Shown here one piece after another: positions 47,913 to 61,185 of a DNA stretch of 64,000 nt. The DNA comes from Tanytarsus gracilentus (taxonomy: Eukaryota > Arthropoda > Insecta > Diptera > Chironomidae): NCBI GenBank assembly GCA_038502055.1, contig JAXRKN010000044.1:9325501-9389500 (forward strand), in the 5' to 3' direction. How positions within the stretch are numbered: the first letter of the stretch is position 1; every line of letters begins with the position of its first letter. Position numbers and translations under genes: made by a program. The notes under the pieces were generated by a model. That model saw nothing but the letters and a program-made list of their open reading frames with translations, had not been told where the DNA came from and ran no database searches.

Positions 47913-48716
47913 TCAGAATGCAAATTTTAATGAGCTGCTGATTGCCGCGTTGTTGAGTGTTGGAAGTCCTAATTAACTGCAACGCTCATCATGGGTTGAA
48001 AATGAGAAAATGGAAAATTTATCGAAGAAAAGCTTTTGACACAATTTTTTCTCAGCTGTGAGCGGAAAATTTTCAAGTCATCGTGTTTTGATTGTGTTAG
48101 TGAACATTCTGCAGCTAGGAGGAGAAATCGGGGATGGAATTTTATTCAGCCAATGAAAATCTTGACTGATATCGTCGTGCATGCATTCACACAATGTTGA
48201 ACTAAATGAGTTGAGTTTGAGTCGTTACGTGGCTTCACATTACGAAATCATTTCATCATCATCACAGCACAAAATCAGCAGCAGGAGAAGAGAAAATTTA
48301 ACGGCAAATCATGGCTGTCAATGGATGTAATTAAAATTCAATTAATTCATCATCGCATACAATGTCGATCGCTGTTAAAATTAATTGATAAGCCGATGAT
48401 TTTTGAGAAATTAATTGCTTGCCAAATTAACATTAAAAATTACTCAAATTTCGTCGAGCAATTATTAAGGACTTAAGAAGAACTTAAACATGTGATGGAC
48501 ATCATCCTAATTGACTTAATAGCTGAAGTCAACCTGCAGTAAAAAAACATTTCGAGAAATAAATCTCGAAAGTCTGCAGCGACACGTGACTGAGGATGGA
48601 AATTTTTAACTGTGAGGTTTTTAATGCACACATGAAGGGATGAAGTTGTGACATTTGATATCATTGAGAGGATTTTGAACTTGTAAATGCCGTCGCTTAA
48701 TGTCATGATTTTTTTA
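47913..48716 (-). repeat. inverted duplication segment C, right copy
   Basis: Reverse complement of 40940-41743, equal in length and almost identical base for base. Beyond 48716 the sequence diverges into AT-rich DNA unrelated to the flank of the left copy. Confidence 0.92.
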
Positions 48717-50498
48717 AATTGTGTTCATTAAAAAATTTTCATTCTAATAAATTTAAAAAGTATTTTTTTGGAAAATGATATTCCAATGATTCACAAAGTA
48801 AATCCCGAATCAATTGATACAATCGAACATTGTAATTTAAACAAAATTTTGGATATATTAATCAAACTTTGCATCCACATGTTATATAAGAAATTTTAGG
48901 TAATTTTATATAATTTATATAATTTTAAAATTTTGGAATAATCAAATTTTAAAAAAAAAAAAAAAATAAAAAAAAAAAAAAAAAAATTTTTAATTAAAAA
49001 ATAAAATTTAAAATAAAAAATTATAAAAAAAAAAATAAAAAAATTAAATAAAAAAAAAAAATAAAAAAAAAAAAATACAGTTTGTATTGTAGGAATGACT
49101 GTCACGTCAAAAGGATCTGAATGTGTACTCCAATTAAATGGACAAAATAGTTTCAAAATTCTCAAATTGTGAGATTCCAGCAAAATAGAAACTTTATTCT
49201 AGCTTCATGCATACTTTTGGAATAACCAACGAGTAAAATTTCACTAGTTTTTCTTAAAACATAAATTACTAAAAAATTAGCTCTGAAAACTTAACAGAAT
49301 TAAATTCCTTTGAATTTAGTTTGAAACATTTTTCATCATTTTTATTTTTCACAAGATTTCGTTCAATTTGAGAAGAATTTTTTTGTATCTACAAATTATT
49401 TATGAGATTTTTCTGTTATATAAACTTTTTCAAAATCAAATTAGAAAATTTTTAATTTTCCAGCATAAAGAAAGCAAACAATAACCAAACATACAAAAAA
49501 TTAATTATTTAACACATTTACGTATATTTCTAGCTTTAGCATTTTACAGCATTCACGCAAAAAATAATTAAATTATTTTCATATTCATTTTCGCGTAATA
49601 ATATTCAAATATCAACATAAATGTTGCATTGTATATGGAGGCTATTATGAGTTTGTAAGAAGAGATTTTTTAGAATTATTTCCTTTGCTAAATTTATTCA
49701 ATAATATTTGATCGAAATTTTTTATCATGTTTTATGAGACTTTTTGATTTTTCATGTAAATTTTTGAGTAATTCTTTATTTCGATAATTATCTAAGGATT
49801 ATTTTTTATGTAAATTGTTTCGGCTAAATTGTATGCTTGAATTTGAGAAGACTTTAATTATCATACGGCTGACTCGAGTTTAAGAAAAAAGTGTATCAAA
49901 AAAATCTTTCACTGGGCTTTGAGTTTGTTTATTGTCAAAAGTGTTGTGACTAAAAAATCTTTTGCAATTTAGTGAGATTTCTTTTGATTTTGATAAATTT
50001 GCTTTAAAGAGTTTGAGTAAATTTATTTTGGCAAATATTAAAATGATTTTCCTAACACTTATTTTGGCTTACTTTCATTTTTTATCCAAAAATTCTCAAT
50101 TTTGGTCTTTTTTAATTCCATAAATTTTTTAAAGTCTTTTCCTAGCAATTTTTATCGCGTTTTCATTCATCGTCCAGTATTCAAAAAAGTTAACATTTTC
50201 AAAAAAGCTTTTCAGTTTCAAAGCTGAGAGTCAAGTGACAATTTTTCGCTCGTGACGCACATTAAAAAAATCCAGGAATAAATTCATGAAATATTTTTAG
50301 TATGCGTCAAAGCAAAGTTTTATCTAAATTTTCGTCAAAATGTGTCGTATAATTTTTTTAAAAGCGAAGCTATAAATCTTTCAAGAGAATTATTTTCTAA
50401 TTTTATTTACACAAAAAAATATCATTCAATACTTTGTGAAAATTAATAAATTTCGACAATAATAATTATTGCAACTAATATTTACACGTGTTTAATAT
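48717..50498. other. non-coding AT-rich region
   Basis: Contains a long adenine-rich tract at about 48951-49076 broken only by single T residues, giving false Lys/Phe ORFs. The rest is AT-rich, with the CdGAPr 3' UTR at its right edge. No gene or RNA was recognised. Confidence 0.5.
48951..49076. repeat. A-rich simple-sequence tract
   Basis: About 125 bp of almost pure adenine with scattered T. It has no target duplication or retroelement body that I can see on either side, so it is called simple sequence and not a poly(A) tail. Confidence 0.8.
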
Positions 50499-53400
50499 TT
50501 AGTTCATTTGTTGAGATGCTCGAGACTCGAAAATTGCAGCAACGTCTTTTATAGAAATCTGTGGAGAACAGCGATCGTTTCTGAAAAAGTTAAATTTATT
50601 ATTTTACAAATTATTTTTAATTTTATTTTTAACTCACTGCGTGTTATTTTGACTAAATCGACTGCTTCCGTACTGCGCCGATGCTCGTTCTCGATTGTTG
50701 ATCGAAAAAGAATCGAAAGAATTTTTCTTATCAAAACTTTTCTTCTTGTTATCATAATTTGCCTCTTTGTTCCTCAAAACAACTTGCGAGTCATCAATGC
50801 CCGAATCAATGTCATTCTGATTTTTCTCATCACTGATTCTTCTCACACGTTGATTGCCAGAGGATGTGAGATTATTAGTTGATGACGATGTCGTGCTTAT
50901 TAAGCTCATTGGCTGCTCAAAATCCAATTCACCCCGACTTTTAGACTTGAATCGATGCGTTAGCAACAAATCGTCACTAAAATCATCATCGATATTAATT
51001 TCTTGCTTCGATTTTGGCTTTGTCAGTTTAACATTATTGTTGAGATTGCGGAAAGACTCGCTTCGATATTTTTCACTCAACTGATGTCGTCGCTCCTCTT
51101 TAATTTTCTCAATTCGTTCACGATCGAGTTTTAGCATCTTGAGACTTGTTAAGCTATTCGTTGAAGTGCTCTTCTCATCATCTCCAGACGCTTTCTTATC
51201 GAGACCATCGAAATTATTTTGAATGAGAGAAATTCTATTTTCAGTTGTTGGCGTGATGCGAACATTAAAAGTTTGAAGGGGTTGTCGCTCGCTGCTGCTT
51301 AAATCCTCGCCAATATTGAGCTTTAATTTATGTCCACCTCCATCGGCGTGATCGACTGATTTCTTACAATTTTCATGAACTTCAGAGAGGTTTGATGAGA
51401 AGCCGGGCAGTTTCTTTGGCTGATTGAGAACCTAAAAATTATGTTTCAAATTAATCAAATTATTTTTATATACTTTTTTAAACTCACTTTTGGCTTTGAA
51501 TAATCGGAAGATTTTCTTCGATTAGCGACATTGTCCGCGATCTCATTGATGCTTTTGTTAAATTCCTCAAATTTTCGAGCACTTCCAAATTCTCGAATGA
51601 AAGCATTTTCATCTAAGCTCCTTGTGATGGCATAAAGATCGCGATTACTCTTCCTCAACTGTACCTCGGGACGTGATCGATGTGATGGCGACCGACTGAA
51701 ATCATAGCTAGGTGCTTGACCCTCCACTGGACTAGTTTCGAATTTTGTTGCAAGTTTACGAACATTATTAAAGTTTGCGGTTGAAGTCGGCGACATTTTT
51801 TCCTCAATTTTATCGACAGTTTTTATCTGAATTTGACGAACTGGCGATGAGTTGAGTGACGATGGCAATGGAACATTCTCATAAATTCTTGCTGGTTTTT
51901 TAACCTCAACATTTTCATAGAGAGATAAATTTTGATCAAACTCGAGTGAATCTTGAGTGTCAATGATTGGATCTTCTTCGATTTCTTTCTCTAAATGAAT
52001 ATTTTCCTTCATGTGAATGTCCGAAAGAATTAATTTATCTTTAAAGACAATTTCATACTGTTCCTCATTGTTTGTTTCATGTTCACGCTTAATTGTGTCA
52101 TTATTTGGCACTTCCTGGAGCTTTTCCTCACTCTCATCAGTAACAAAGTCATTGACTTCCTCAACAGCATGCCGGAAAAATTTAACTTGCTCATAGACCA
52201 TCGAATCGTCGAATGCCGTCTCCAAAAGTCCATCTTTCTTATCTTCATCGTCATCGCCGAAGAACTTTTGTGTTTCACTGCCATCGTCACTTTTCACACT
52301 CGATGGCGATTTAATGTTGTAAGTGATGCTAATTGTTGATCTTATTGGAGATGATTTACCCGATGACACATGCACGATAGTTGGCTTGACTTTTTTCTGT
52401 GCTTCCTCGACTCTCGGCGATATTTCAGGCGTGAGTGACTGACGGTTAAATAAATTCTCATAATGTATCTCGCTTGGCGTTACTGATTGACTAGTATTGG
52501 CAGTATCTGACGCAGTGGTTTGAATGACATTTTGAGGTGTGCTCGGTGATGATGTGACATTCAATTTGTGCGTTTTACTCAAATCCAATGAGAGTTCATT
52601 TTTAGACTTTTTCTTCTCTACACTTGTTTGCATTACGACCACGTCGTCCTTACTGCATGTTGAAGTGAAGCTTATTGGCTCATAATGATGCATTTCCATG
52701 TCATCTTGAATGGGTGTATTGATGGGCGATGAACTTGTTGAGCTGGCTGTTGAGCCAATTAGAAGTGAATAGCATGGAGATTTCACTGGCGATTGTGGAG
52801 TTGCAATACTCAATTTTGACATCGTCATCTCGCTTGTTGGAGAAGATTTGGAATTAAAAACTTCAGAGTGCGATCGTTGAACGTCCTAAAATTAGAAAAG
52901 CGTTAAAAAAATAAAATATTAAAAATTCAAACTAATTCATACATGAACATTCTTTTTAGCGGGACTCAAATCAATTGTGTTTGCCTTTTTACTGCTGCTA
53001 TTAGCAGGAGGCGGCGATGGACTTTCGCTGACATTCATCTTATACACATTTTCATCGTTAGCTTCAATTTTTTGAGGCGACTGAGATGCGGGTGGAGTTG
53101 AATTAATGGCAATTGGATAACTAAAGCGATCCTCCTTCTTGGCAGCGGCGAAGGTCGTATATTGAGTGACTGGATAGCTGTAACGCTCACTCTCATGACG
53201 CATCGGAACGCTGCTATTTGTATCGATAATTGTTTTATGTTGCTCTTGTTTTGGCGTGTCATAAATAGATGAGGGCGGGTTGTGAATTTGTATGGAGGTG
53301 TAAATCGTATATCCAGTGTTCACCGTTGTCTGCGTAACCGAGTGCTCGGGTGTGTTACAATCAATGAATTGAATATCTGAAAGTTGATCTTCGAATTTGT

Positions 53401-56400
53401 AGCGCTTGCAGGATGTCGACTCGTCATCGGCTGTCTTTTCTTTTACACTCTCATTTGACACCTCATTAATGATCGTTGCCCATGTCTTGAGCTCACTTGG
53501 CGACGATAAATTCAATCGCGGTTGCTTTTTCGGCGATGGATTTACACTATTGGCGCCACTCGAATATTCTTCAGGTCGTGCACGTAGAATTCTACGCGGC
53601 ACTGCGGTAGCGGCGGACTCTTTGGCTACTTTTGGACTACTAACAAGGCTCTCACTCTCACTAAAAATTCTCATTTCCGGCTCTTCACGATCAAAATTCA
53701 AAACAAGCTCGGAAAGTTCTCGCGATGGACATGCGGTGATTCTTAGCGGCGATTGAAGAAGAAGATCAAAGTATGAATCATGCGATACTGATCGACTATG
53801 ACCGGCCGTTCGAAGACTATCAATTGAGCATGATCGTTGACATGCCGCTTCAGCCGTGAGCGATTTTGTGCCTGTATCGAGCATGTCAGCACCTAAAATA
53901 AATCATTTTATAATTTATTGCGATTAAATAAATTGAGTTAATCTTACTCTTTGCAAGTTTCTTCTCCTTGAAGCTACTATTTGTGCTATTACTGGCCGAA
54001 ACAATCACCGGAAGTTTACTCTGTCCCTCCAGTTTCTTCTCAATCTTACTGACTGTCTCTTTGGCCGCAATTGGATTTGAAATGCATTTAGATTTGATGT
54101 TGTGATTTGATCGACGATCGCCACGTTGAAAAATTGATTTCCACGAATGAGTTTTTCGCTTATTCCAACTTCTAGCGTGTTTTTATAAAGTTTTGATGGC
54201 GTGCAATTGAAAGAGAAAGGAAAAAAGGGCAAAAAATTGGAAATTAATAAAGGATAAAAAGCGAAAAAAGCAAAACGTGCAAATTTTTTTACCTTGGCAC
54301 TGGGAGTACCGTGTGGTATTTTTCGGGTAAACTTGCCGGTCCACCTCCGACTTCGATGTACGAACTGCTCGGATTGTGTGTGGATGTTGAGATAATCGGC
54401 ATTGCCTTATCATTCTCTCTTTGGTTCTTTCGAATTTGAGCCTCCTCGAGGCTAATTAATTTTGGCGGACCAACACTGAGACTCTTTGGTCGCTCACTTA
54501 ACGATATACTCGAGTCACGTGGCTGTAGTTCGGGATGATGAATACTGCTCGTATCGCTCAACGAATGCGGTTGTGATGTGTTGTAATAATCAAAGTCATC
54601 GTTCGAGTCATCAAAAATGGCTTCTGAATTCACTATGAGATATTCAGTTACGACAGCCTGAACACCGACTCCGCGCAATGCAGCCACACCACCCGATTCC
54701 AGTGCCGGACTTCTCAACAAATTTGGAGCCCACACAATTGCAATATTTCGTTCCGTCATGCCCGTTTTCGAGGAATGTTTAGCGATTCTATACAAATGGC
54801 ACGCGAGGTACTTCAAAGTACGATAATGAGGAGGCGGAAGTTTTCGAACGGTCTGTCGGATCATTTTCAATCGCATGTCTTCAATTCCGTCACTCTTCGC
54901 CTGTATTGCTTCCACGAAATTATCGTAAAGTTGGTAAGTACAGAGTGGATTTGGAAGTTCACGGAAGTACATCTTAAGAAGGGAAGTCACTGCATGAATA
55001 TCTTGTTTAATATCGGGCGCTGTGAGATCAGGAATAACCTCTTCGTCGAACGCTCGCCGAAGTCTTTGAATATTTGAAGTTATGCCCGAGAGCCGATAGA
55101 CACCGTCGACAATGCCAAATTCCTCAATAAATTCGGCACAACTTTTTAGCACCTAAATGAACAAAAAAAGTATTTAAAAAAATTATTTAATTAAAGTTAA
55201 TTTAATTTACCTGTGGAATATGCAGTCCACTGTTCATCAAATGTTCTCCTAAATCACAACTAAAAACTCGTTCCTTGTAAATTCCACTCTGCTTAAGTCT
55301 TCGACGTGACGGTCTCGCTACAATGAAGCTCCTGAAGAATGTTATCAGCTTTCCATGCTTCCTCAAAACTGGTTTTGTTGGTGAGATGGCGAGAGAGCCG
55401 ACGAGCGGTGCTGGAAGCGGCATGTGACGTGGAACTTTTTCGCCAATAATTGCGACACAATTTTGAGGGAAAAATCCGACCTCGTATTGATTCTTTTGAA
55501 AGTGATTTTTCTTGCCACGCCACCACAGCGACTCGGCACTCGACGGCATATCGATAACTGAAATCATATCACCAACTTCAATTGAAATTTCGTCACATGC
55601 TTGTGCAACATAACGACGAATGCCATAAGCAGCACCAACTGCAGGCGTATTTATCGTTAGCATCGTATCCGAGTCGGCAACGGGAAGCCGTCTGCCTTTA
55701 TTATCGAGCTGAAACCAAGTCAAAATTGATCCGCAAGTCATTGAGTCACTTGCAATGCGCGACAGCCTTGACAAATAAATATCGATAATATCTAAAAGTT
55801 CCTCGTCGTCTGTCGTCTCAGTTAGATCGCTCAGATCCTGTAGGTCACTCACACGTCGATCGTAAACGCACTGATGCAACATCTCATCCAACATCTTCAT
55901 GTTCTGCAGCGAACGTTTTATGAGAAACGGATCTGACCTTCCCGCGGACACATTGATGATGAACCAGTGCTGAGGTTGTTGATCTTGCAGGCCACTGCCA
56001 ACCACAATGTCGGGCTTATCTTCAATTAAACGTACTGTAATACTGCCAAGCTGAACACGCTCATAATGAAAATGCGCGCATTCCTCCAGTTTTGGAAAGC
56101 GACAAGACGAAGTGCCGACCTTAAATGATTAATTGGAAGAGAGAGAAAAGAATTTTGTTATTAATTATCATGCGATTTTTTTTGTCGACTAATTTAATTT
56201 TGACATGAAATTATTTATTTGTACGCACATTCTTCGATGGCAGATTGTGGGGTGACTTTGATGAACTTGTAAGCTTTTGTGAGTCTTGCGATGACGTTGA
56301 GATTTGTGATGTGTTCATCAGCGAAGGCTCCGAGTGAATGCTGCTTGAAAAGACATCACTCACATCCGACTCATAGTCAGCACCGCCCACACTTATTGTC

Positions 56401-56426
56401 CTAATACGTTCCGCTGCCGCCATCAT
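50499..56426 (-). CDS. CdGAPr: PX-SH3-RhoGAP protein, CdGAPr-like (ARHGAP32/33 family)
   Basis: GTPase-activating protein for Rho-family GTPases (Rac/Cdc42) that acts on cytoskeletal signalling. Eight exons join in phase: 56426-56229, 56119-55211, 55152-54293, 54171-53948, 53892-52943, 52885-51488, 51431-50638 and 50580-50499 (about 1,804 residues). A PX-like region (HFHYERVQLGSITVRL, SDPFLIKRSLQNMKMLDEML) precedes an SH3 domain (YVAQACDEISIEVGDMISVI, GFFPQNCVAII). The RhoGAP domain has the arginine finger in GVYRLSGITSNIQRLRRAF and the motifs KMYFRELPNPLC and NIAIVWAPNLLRS. The long C-terminal half is Ser-rich with many Ser-Pro sites (SPTS, SPVK, SPSP) and ends in ISIKDVAAIFESRASQQMN. The start ATG 56426 opens the MMAAAERIRT frame; further 5' exons cannot be ruled out. 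No break seen. Confidence 0.9.
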
Positions 56427-59400
56427 TCAAACAGAAAATATATTGAATGAATAACCACGTCACTTTCAGGCGGCAATCTCTCAATCGGCCTGACGGTATG
56501 AGGTCTGGAAGAATAGAGAGAGAGAAAATAAAAATCAATACTAAAGGAAATGAGTGATAAAATTGCATAGTGTGATTTTCAATTGCTTCATCGTTGTGCT
56601 GTTTTCAAGGGACGTGAATTTTTTGGGTTGGCAAATTTTTTTTCTTTGAGATTACAGAAAATGATTTTGTGATTATTGATAAAATTCATTAATCCAGGAT
56701 TTTTTGAATGCTCCAACATAGTCGATGTCACTACCATCGATGTCGTATAAAATTGCAGTTGTGCTCGCCGGAAGGAAATGTCAGTACGAAGACAAAACAA
56801 TTAAAAATAGAAATTTTCTTGCTCCACAAAAAAAACTCTCTCTGGAGCCACACGCCGTTAAAAATTCATCAGAAAAAGATCAGATAAAAATTTAATTCTA
56901 TTATTATGAGTTGTACGTTCCTAAAAGGCACTTCTTAAGAGATTTGTTCCAAGAGATTTCATAAGCGAGAACAATTGAATGGAAAGCAGTGACACAACAG
57001 AAATTTTTCTCATAAAATTCCAACAATTACATGCCGCGGCGCACTTGCGGAGAAGAAGAAAAATTTTACAAGCAAAAGGCGTCACATTGTCCGACCCAAT
57101 ACACAATATTTTATCAGTTTTTTTTGTGTCTCACTCTCTTGAAAATAAATTGGGCTTATTTTTACAAATTGAATGTAACGATATTCAATTTCGATTTATT
57201 GAAATGTCTCTCTTTCGAAGAAATTCTTCATGAAATTATTTCTCATCGTTAACTTTTGTGGCTTCATTCTTTAATTGATTAATTGATTCATTTCAATAGC
57301 AATAAAATAAATTTAAAGAATTCGAGTGGTGGACACTCGTGAGTCACTTGAATTCCTCAGGAACTGCGCAAAAAATTTTAATAACTTCTCAAAATATTTA
57401 ATTGACGATTGTGTCAGCTCAATAAATTAACATGAGAATTTTTCCACACTCACAAACACTTCAACAGCTCACTAAATCATTGAGTTGAATAGTAATGACA
57501 TTCATCATATCTTTTGTAGCTATTTGACTCACCGCACATTGCTCATCTGAGAGTCGTGATGTATATTTAAACTATTAATTAACTTGTTTACTCGATCGAA
57601 AGACACCGCATGTAGAGGCTCGTCGAATGACAAAAAAAATATTATGCGTGGTATAAAAAGTTTTTGCGGCTTTTTTTTAAAGACCCAAAATTATTTCATA
57701 TGACGTTATAAATTGAGGCTGACATCAATATTTGGTTTGTTTGAACGTGAAATTGAGAACCCTTTTTATGGTGGCCTCAAAAAACGAGTTTATTAATTAA
57801 AAAAATATGCTGCTCACTGCTCACATTGCTGGCAATGGACGATTAAAATAGATGAAAGAAAAATAATTTTTATTTTATGAGAAAATTTACGTCAAATATT
57901 TTTAACTTTACAAATAATTTTAACTCAAACCATCTCAAAATTTCCACAAAAGTGAAACCCCATTCATAGATTGAGAAATTTTTTGTTGTCACCAATGAAT
58001 GTTTAATGCCACTTAATATTATTAAATTCCGAAGCGTTGCAAAATGCTAGCCACACACATATATTTTTCTTTCAACTTGGCAATGCCGCACAAATTCTAC
58101 AATATTTATTTTTTCATCTGCCATTCGTCACTGTAAGTGGGTGAGTTACGCGATATTCAAATTAGACAAGTGCAAATAGTGTGCACGATGATCAAGGCCA
58201 TTGTGGTCATTAATTTTAATTAATTTCTCAAGCCTTTCATGCTGACGATGATGAAAAGGCGAAACAAATCGAACTGGTCAGTCAAGCAGAAAAGTTTCGT
58301 TCATAATTAATCACTTCGCACTTATTCACAATTTGCGATGTGTCATTTTTGGAAATTCAAATATTTTTTATTTTTCGCTCGTTGTCATCAATTTTAAGGA
58401 GGCAGATAACAGTACACAGTGTCAAAACATTTATTTCAAGTTTTCTTTCAATTCTTGTTTCGAGGGCATTAAACCTGAGCAAATTCTTTCAGCTAATTTA
58501 CCAAATTAAATTTTATTAATTGAACTTTTTTTTTCTCGTTCACTTTAATTTATGTTTCTCTCAAATTGTTTTCACGTAGGTGTTCTTATAAACACACAAG
58601 TTCAATTTGCTCGCGATCTTTTTGCGTCAATTCAATAAAAGCGCCTGATTTTGCTATTTTTTCCACTCACATAAATCTTGATTGAGTTTTCAACAAAACT
58701 TTTACAGTTTCAGTGCGTGCAATTTTAACTTTTTAATGAAGCAATTTTTAAACATGCGTACATTAACGGATTCATACGTAGCTCTTTATAATTTTCATAC
58801 TCAGTAAATTATTTTTAAATTAAAACAAATTTTCAAATTTCAGCTGTTGTCAATTAAATTTGTTTGAAGAAAACATTTTGAAGTTTAAAAAAAGATAAAA
58901 TGAATCAGTCTTGAAAAATTTTACTCAGTTAGGATGACCATCTGATTTGTTTCGATTTTAAGGCAACTTTAACCCTAAAAATGCAATAAAACCCTCCAAA
59001 AAAATCTCTTAAAAATTTAACTTTTTTCTAAAAATATCTGGTCACTCATTTTAAAACGAAAATAATTTGTTTTCACCTGACATATACACACACGATCTAC
59101 ATTAAAATATAGAACGCACGCCAACAAATCGGACATCAATTGATGAAAAATGATTTCAATCGAGAGTGAAGGAAGATTTGTTAATGAAGTCTTGCAAAAA
59201 AATAAATTGAATTCTCAAACATGCGAGAGCATTGTGAATGAATTGATTGACTGAAACAAGTTGAGATTAATAAATCACTATGTAAAATAAATGGAGGTAA
59301 ATTGAGTGCACACGAATCATTTCCGAGCCAATTATCATTGCCTTTTTATTGAATTCAATTCTAATAATTATAAATTTCCGCTAAGAGTGAAAATTCTCCG

Positions 59401-61061
59401 CAAATTTTTAATTTTTTTTTTGTTGCAAAGTTGAAAAATTTAAAGCGGTGCATTTTGTTTGTTGCGAGCAATCCAAAAATAGCTTCGAGAGAAAATGATA
59501 TTGAACAAATAACTTTCCGGGATTTAGTTTTCGCAATCAGTATTCCGCATTCGCACGTCCACATACCGTTCCCTCGATATAGAGAGAAAAAAAATCTGAT
59601 TTTTTTTTTGTTTGCACCGCACAAACTTTATTTTCACCGCGCGACGATCCACATTCATTTCTCCCCATTCCACTTTCGGCTGAAGAGAGTGAAATTTTTA
59701 TTATGAACGTAATTTATGGTAGCTCGGAGTGTTGTTCTGCACGACACGCATATGGTGGATATTGAACTTTTAGCTTTCTTAAAAAAGTTTTAAGAAAGAT
59801 AAAAAGATTTTTTTTTGCAAAATTGGCGTGACATTGGATTCAACTTTTAATAAAAATTAAAATTATTACTGGATTCGAAATATTTTTAAATTTCAACTAG
59901 TTGAATAATCCACAAAGAAATGAAGAATCAAATTTTTATCTGGGTCAATAAAGTATGTTCAACAAATTAAATAACAAATCTCAAATAACTAACAAACTTT
60001 TATGTCACCACCATTAAGAACTTTCTCCCCTTCTTTCTTTTTATTTACATTGTAATTCAATCTACATCGAAAAAAAATAAAAGCTAGAAAATCTCTTCGG
60101 ATGATTCATGGAAAATTCTCAGCTTACAATTTTTTTTCTGATGACTTTTTCACTTTAATGGTTCACATAATGCGGCAGCATAATTTTTTTCTGGCCTCGA
60201 TATTTTTTTTTCTGATGACGAAAGGAGAAAATCGATAGTGTTTACATGTCTCTTGCGCTCCCTCAGTCAGCAGAGTTCGGGTCTCGTGCTCAGAATGATT
60301 AATTGAGAAATTTCTCAAGTGAGTTGGCAAAAAAAAGTACTTAATGTTGTGGAACCACGATCGATCAACACTTGTCGCACATTTCTTTCGCTTTTTGCCA
60401 TTTGTCGGCCACAAATTTTTACCAAATTTTTAGTTTAATGGAACAAGATCGGTGGTTTTTTGTATTTCTCTGATCTCAATCAAAAAAATCATATTACACA
60501 ATCGTTAAGCAGCAGCCAGTAAGAGAGCAAATATTGTTGGACAACTTCAGTGAAAGCATGTACAAGAAATGAACATTTTGCTTAATTCGAATTAAAGAAA
60601 TTGCCACACAATTTTTTCATGTACATGATTGTCTACGACTTTGCGAATTAAACTCAAAATAAAAATTAAGCGAATATAAAAAAATTGCATGATGCCAATT
60701 GCAGATCATACTGAAGTAGCAATTGCCGTGATTTTATTGTTACGTAATGCAATATCAAACTAAATGAAATCAGCAATAACATATGGAATAGTTTTAGTGC
60801 AAATTGACTGTTATTATCCGCCATTATTACTTTTCTTCTCCGATATGCCAAATGCTCATAATTTTGTTTAACTCTACTTCGGGTATTTTGAACCGTGTAA
60901 ATGCAAGAAAAAATTGTTTCCGCGATTTCTTGGTGGCACTCGCCATGTCCTATTATTTATTTACTCTCTGGTTTTAAAGCTCTATGCAATCGCCTTCACC
61001 CGAGGAAATATTAAACGGTGTCTAAAAGTTGAACGTGGTTAAAAATTTACATCTAGAAGAA

Positions 61062-61185
61062 TTAATTCCAGCTGCTGGACATTCAAACTTTAAATGGCCT
61101 CTAAAAAATTTCTCTCGGTGCGTCTGTTGCACATTTTTGCTTCCACATAAAATTGTCGTCTCTTTAAAAGTTAAATGTCCAGCTG
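61062..61185. repeat. imperfect inverted repeat with long loop
   Basis: The left arm around CCAGCTGCTGGACATT and the right arm around AATGTCCAGCTGG can pair over about 30 bp including flanking AT bases, with a 3-base bulge and a loop of some 65-75 nt. It could be a remnant of a small mobile element or a hairpin RNA. The loop is long for an animal microRNA. Confidence 0.4.

Noticed and set aside
48951..49076. A-rich tract as the poly(A) tail of a retroposed copy
   Set aside because: No adjacent retroelement body or target-site duplication was found.
50549..50755. 68-codon ORF ending SETIAVLHRFL as the CdGAPr C-terminus
   Set aside because: It is in the wrong phase. The phase-2 junction from 50638 to 50580 reads instead into a plausible tail, KDVAAIFESRASQQMN, ending at 50499.
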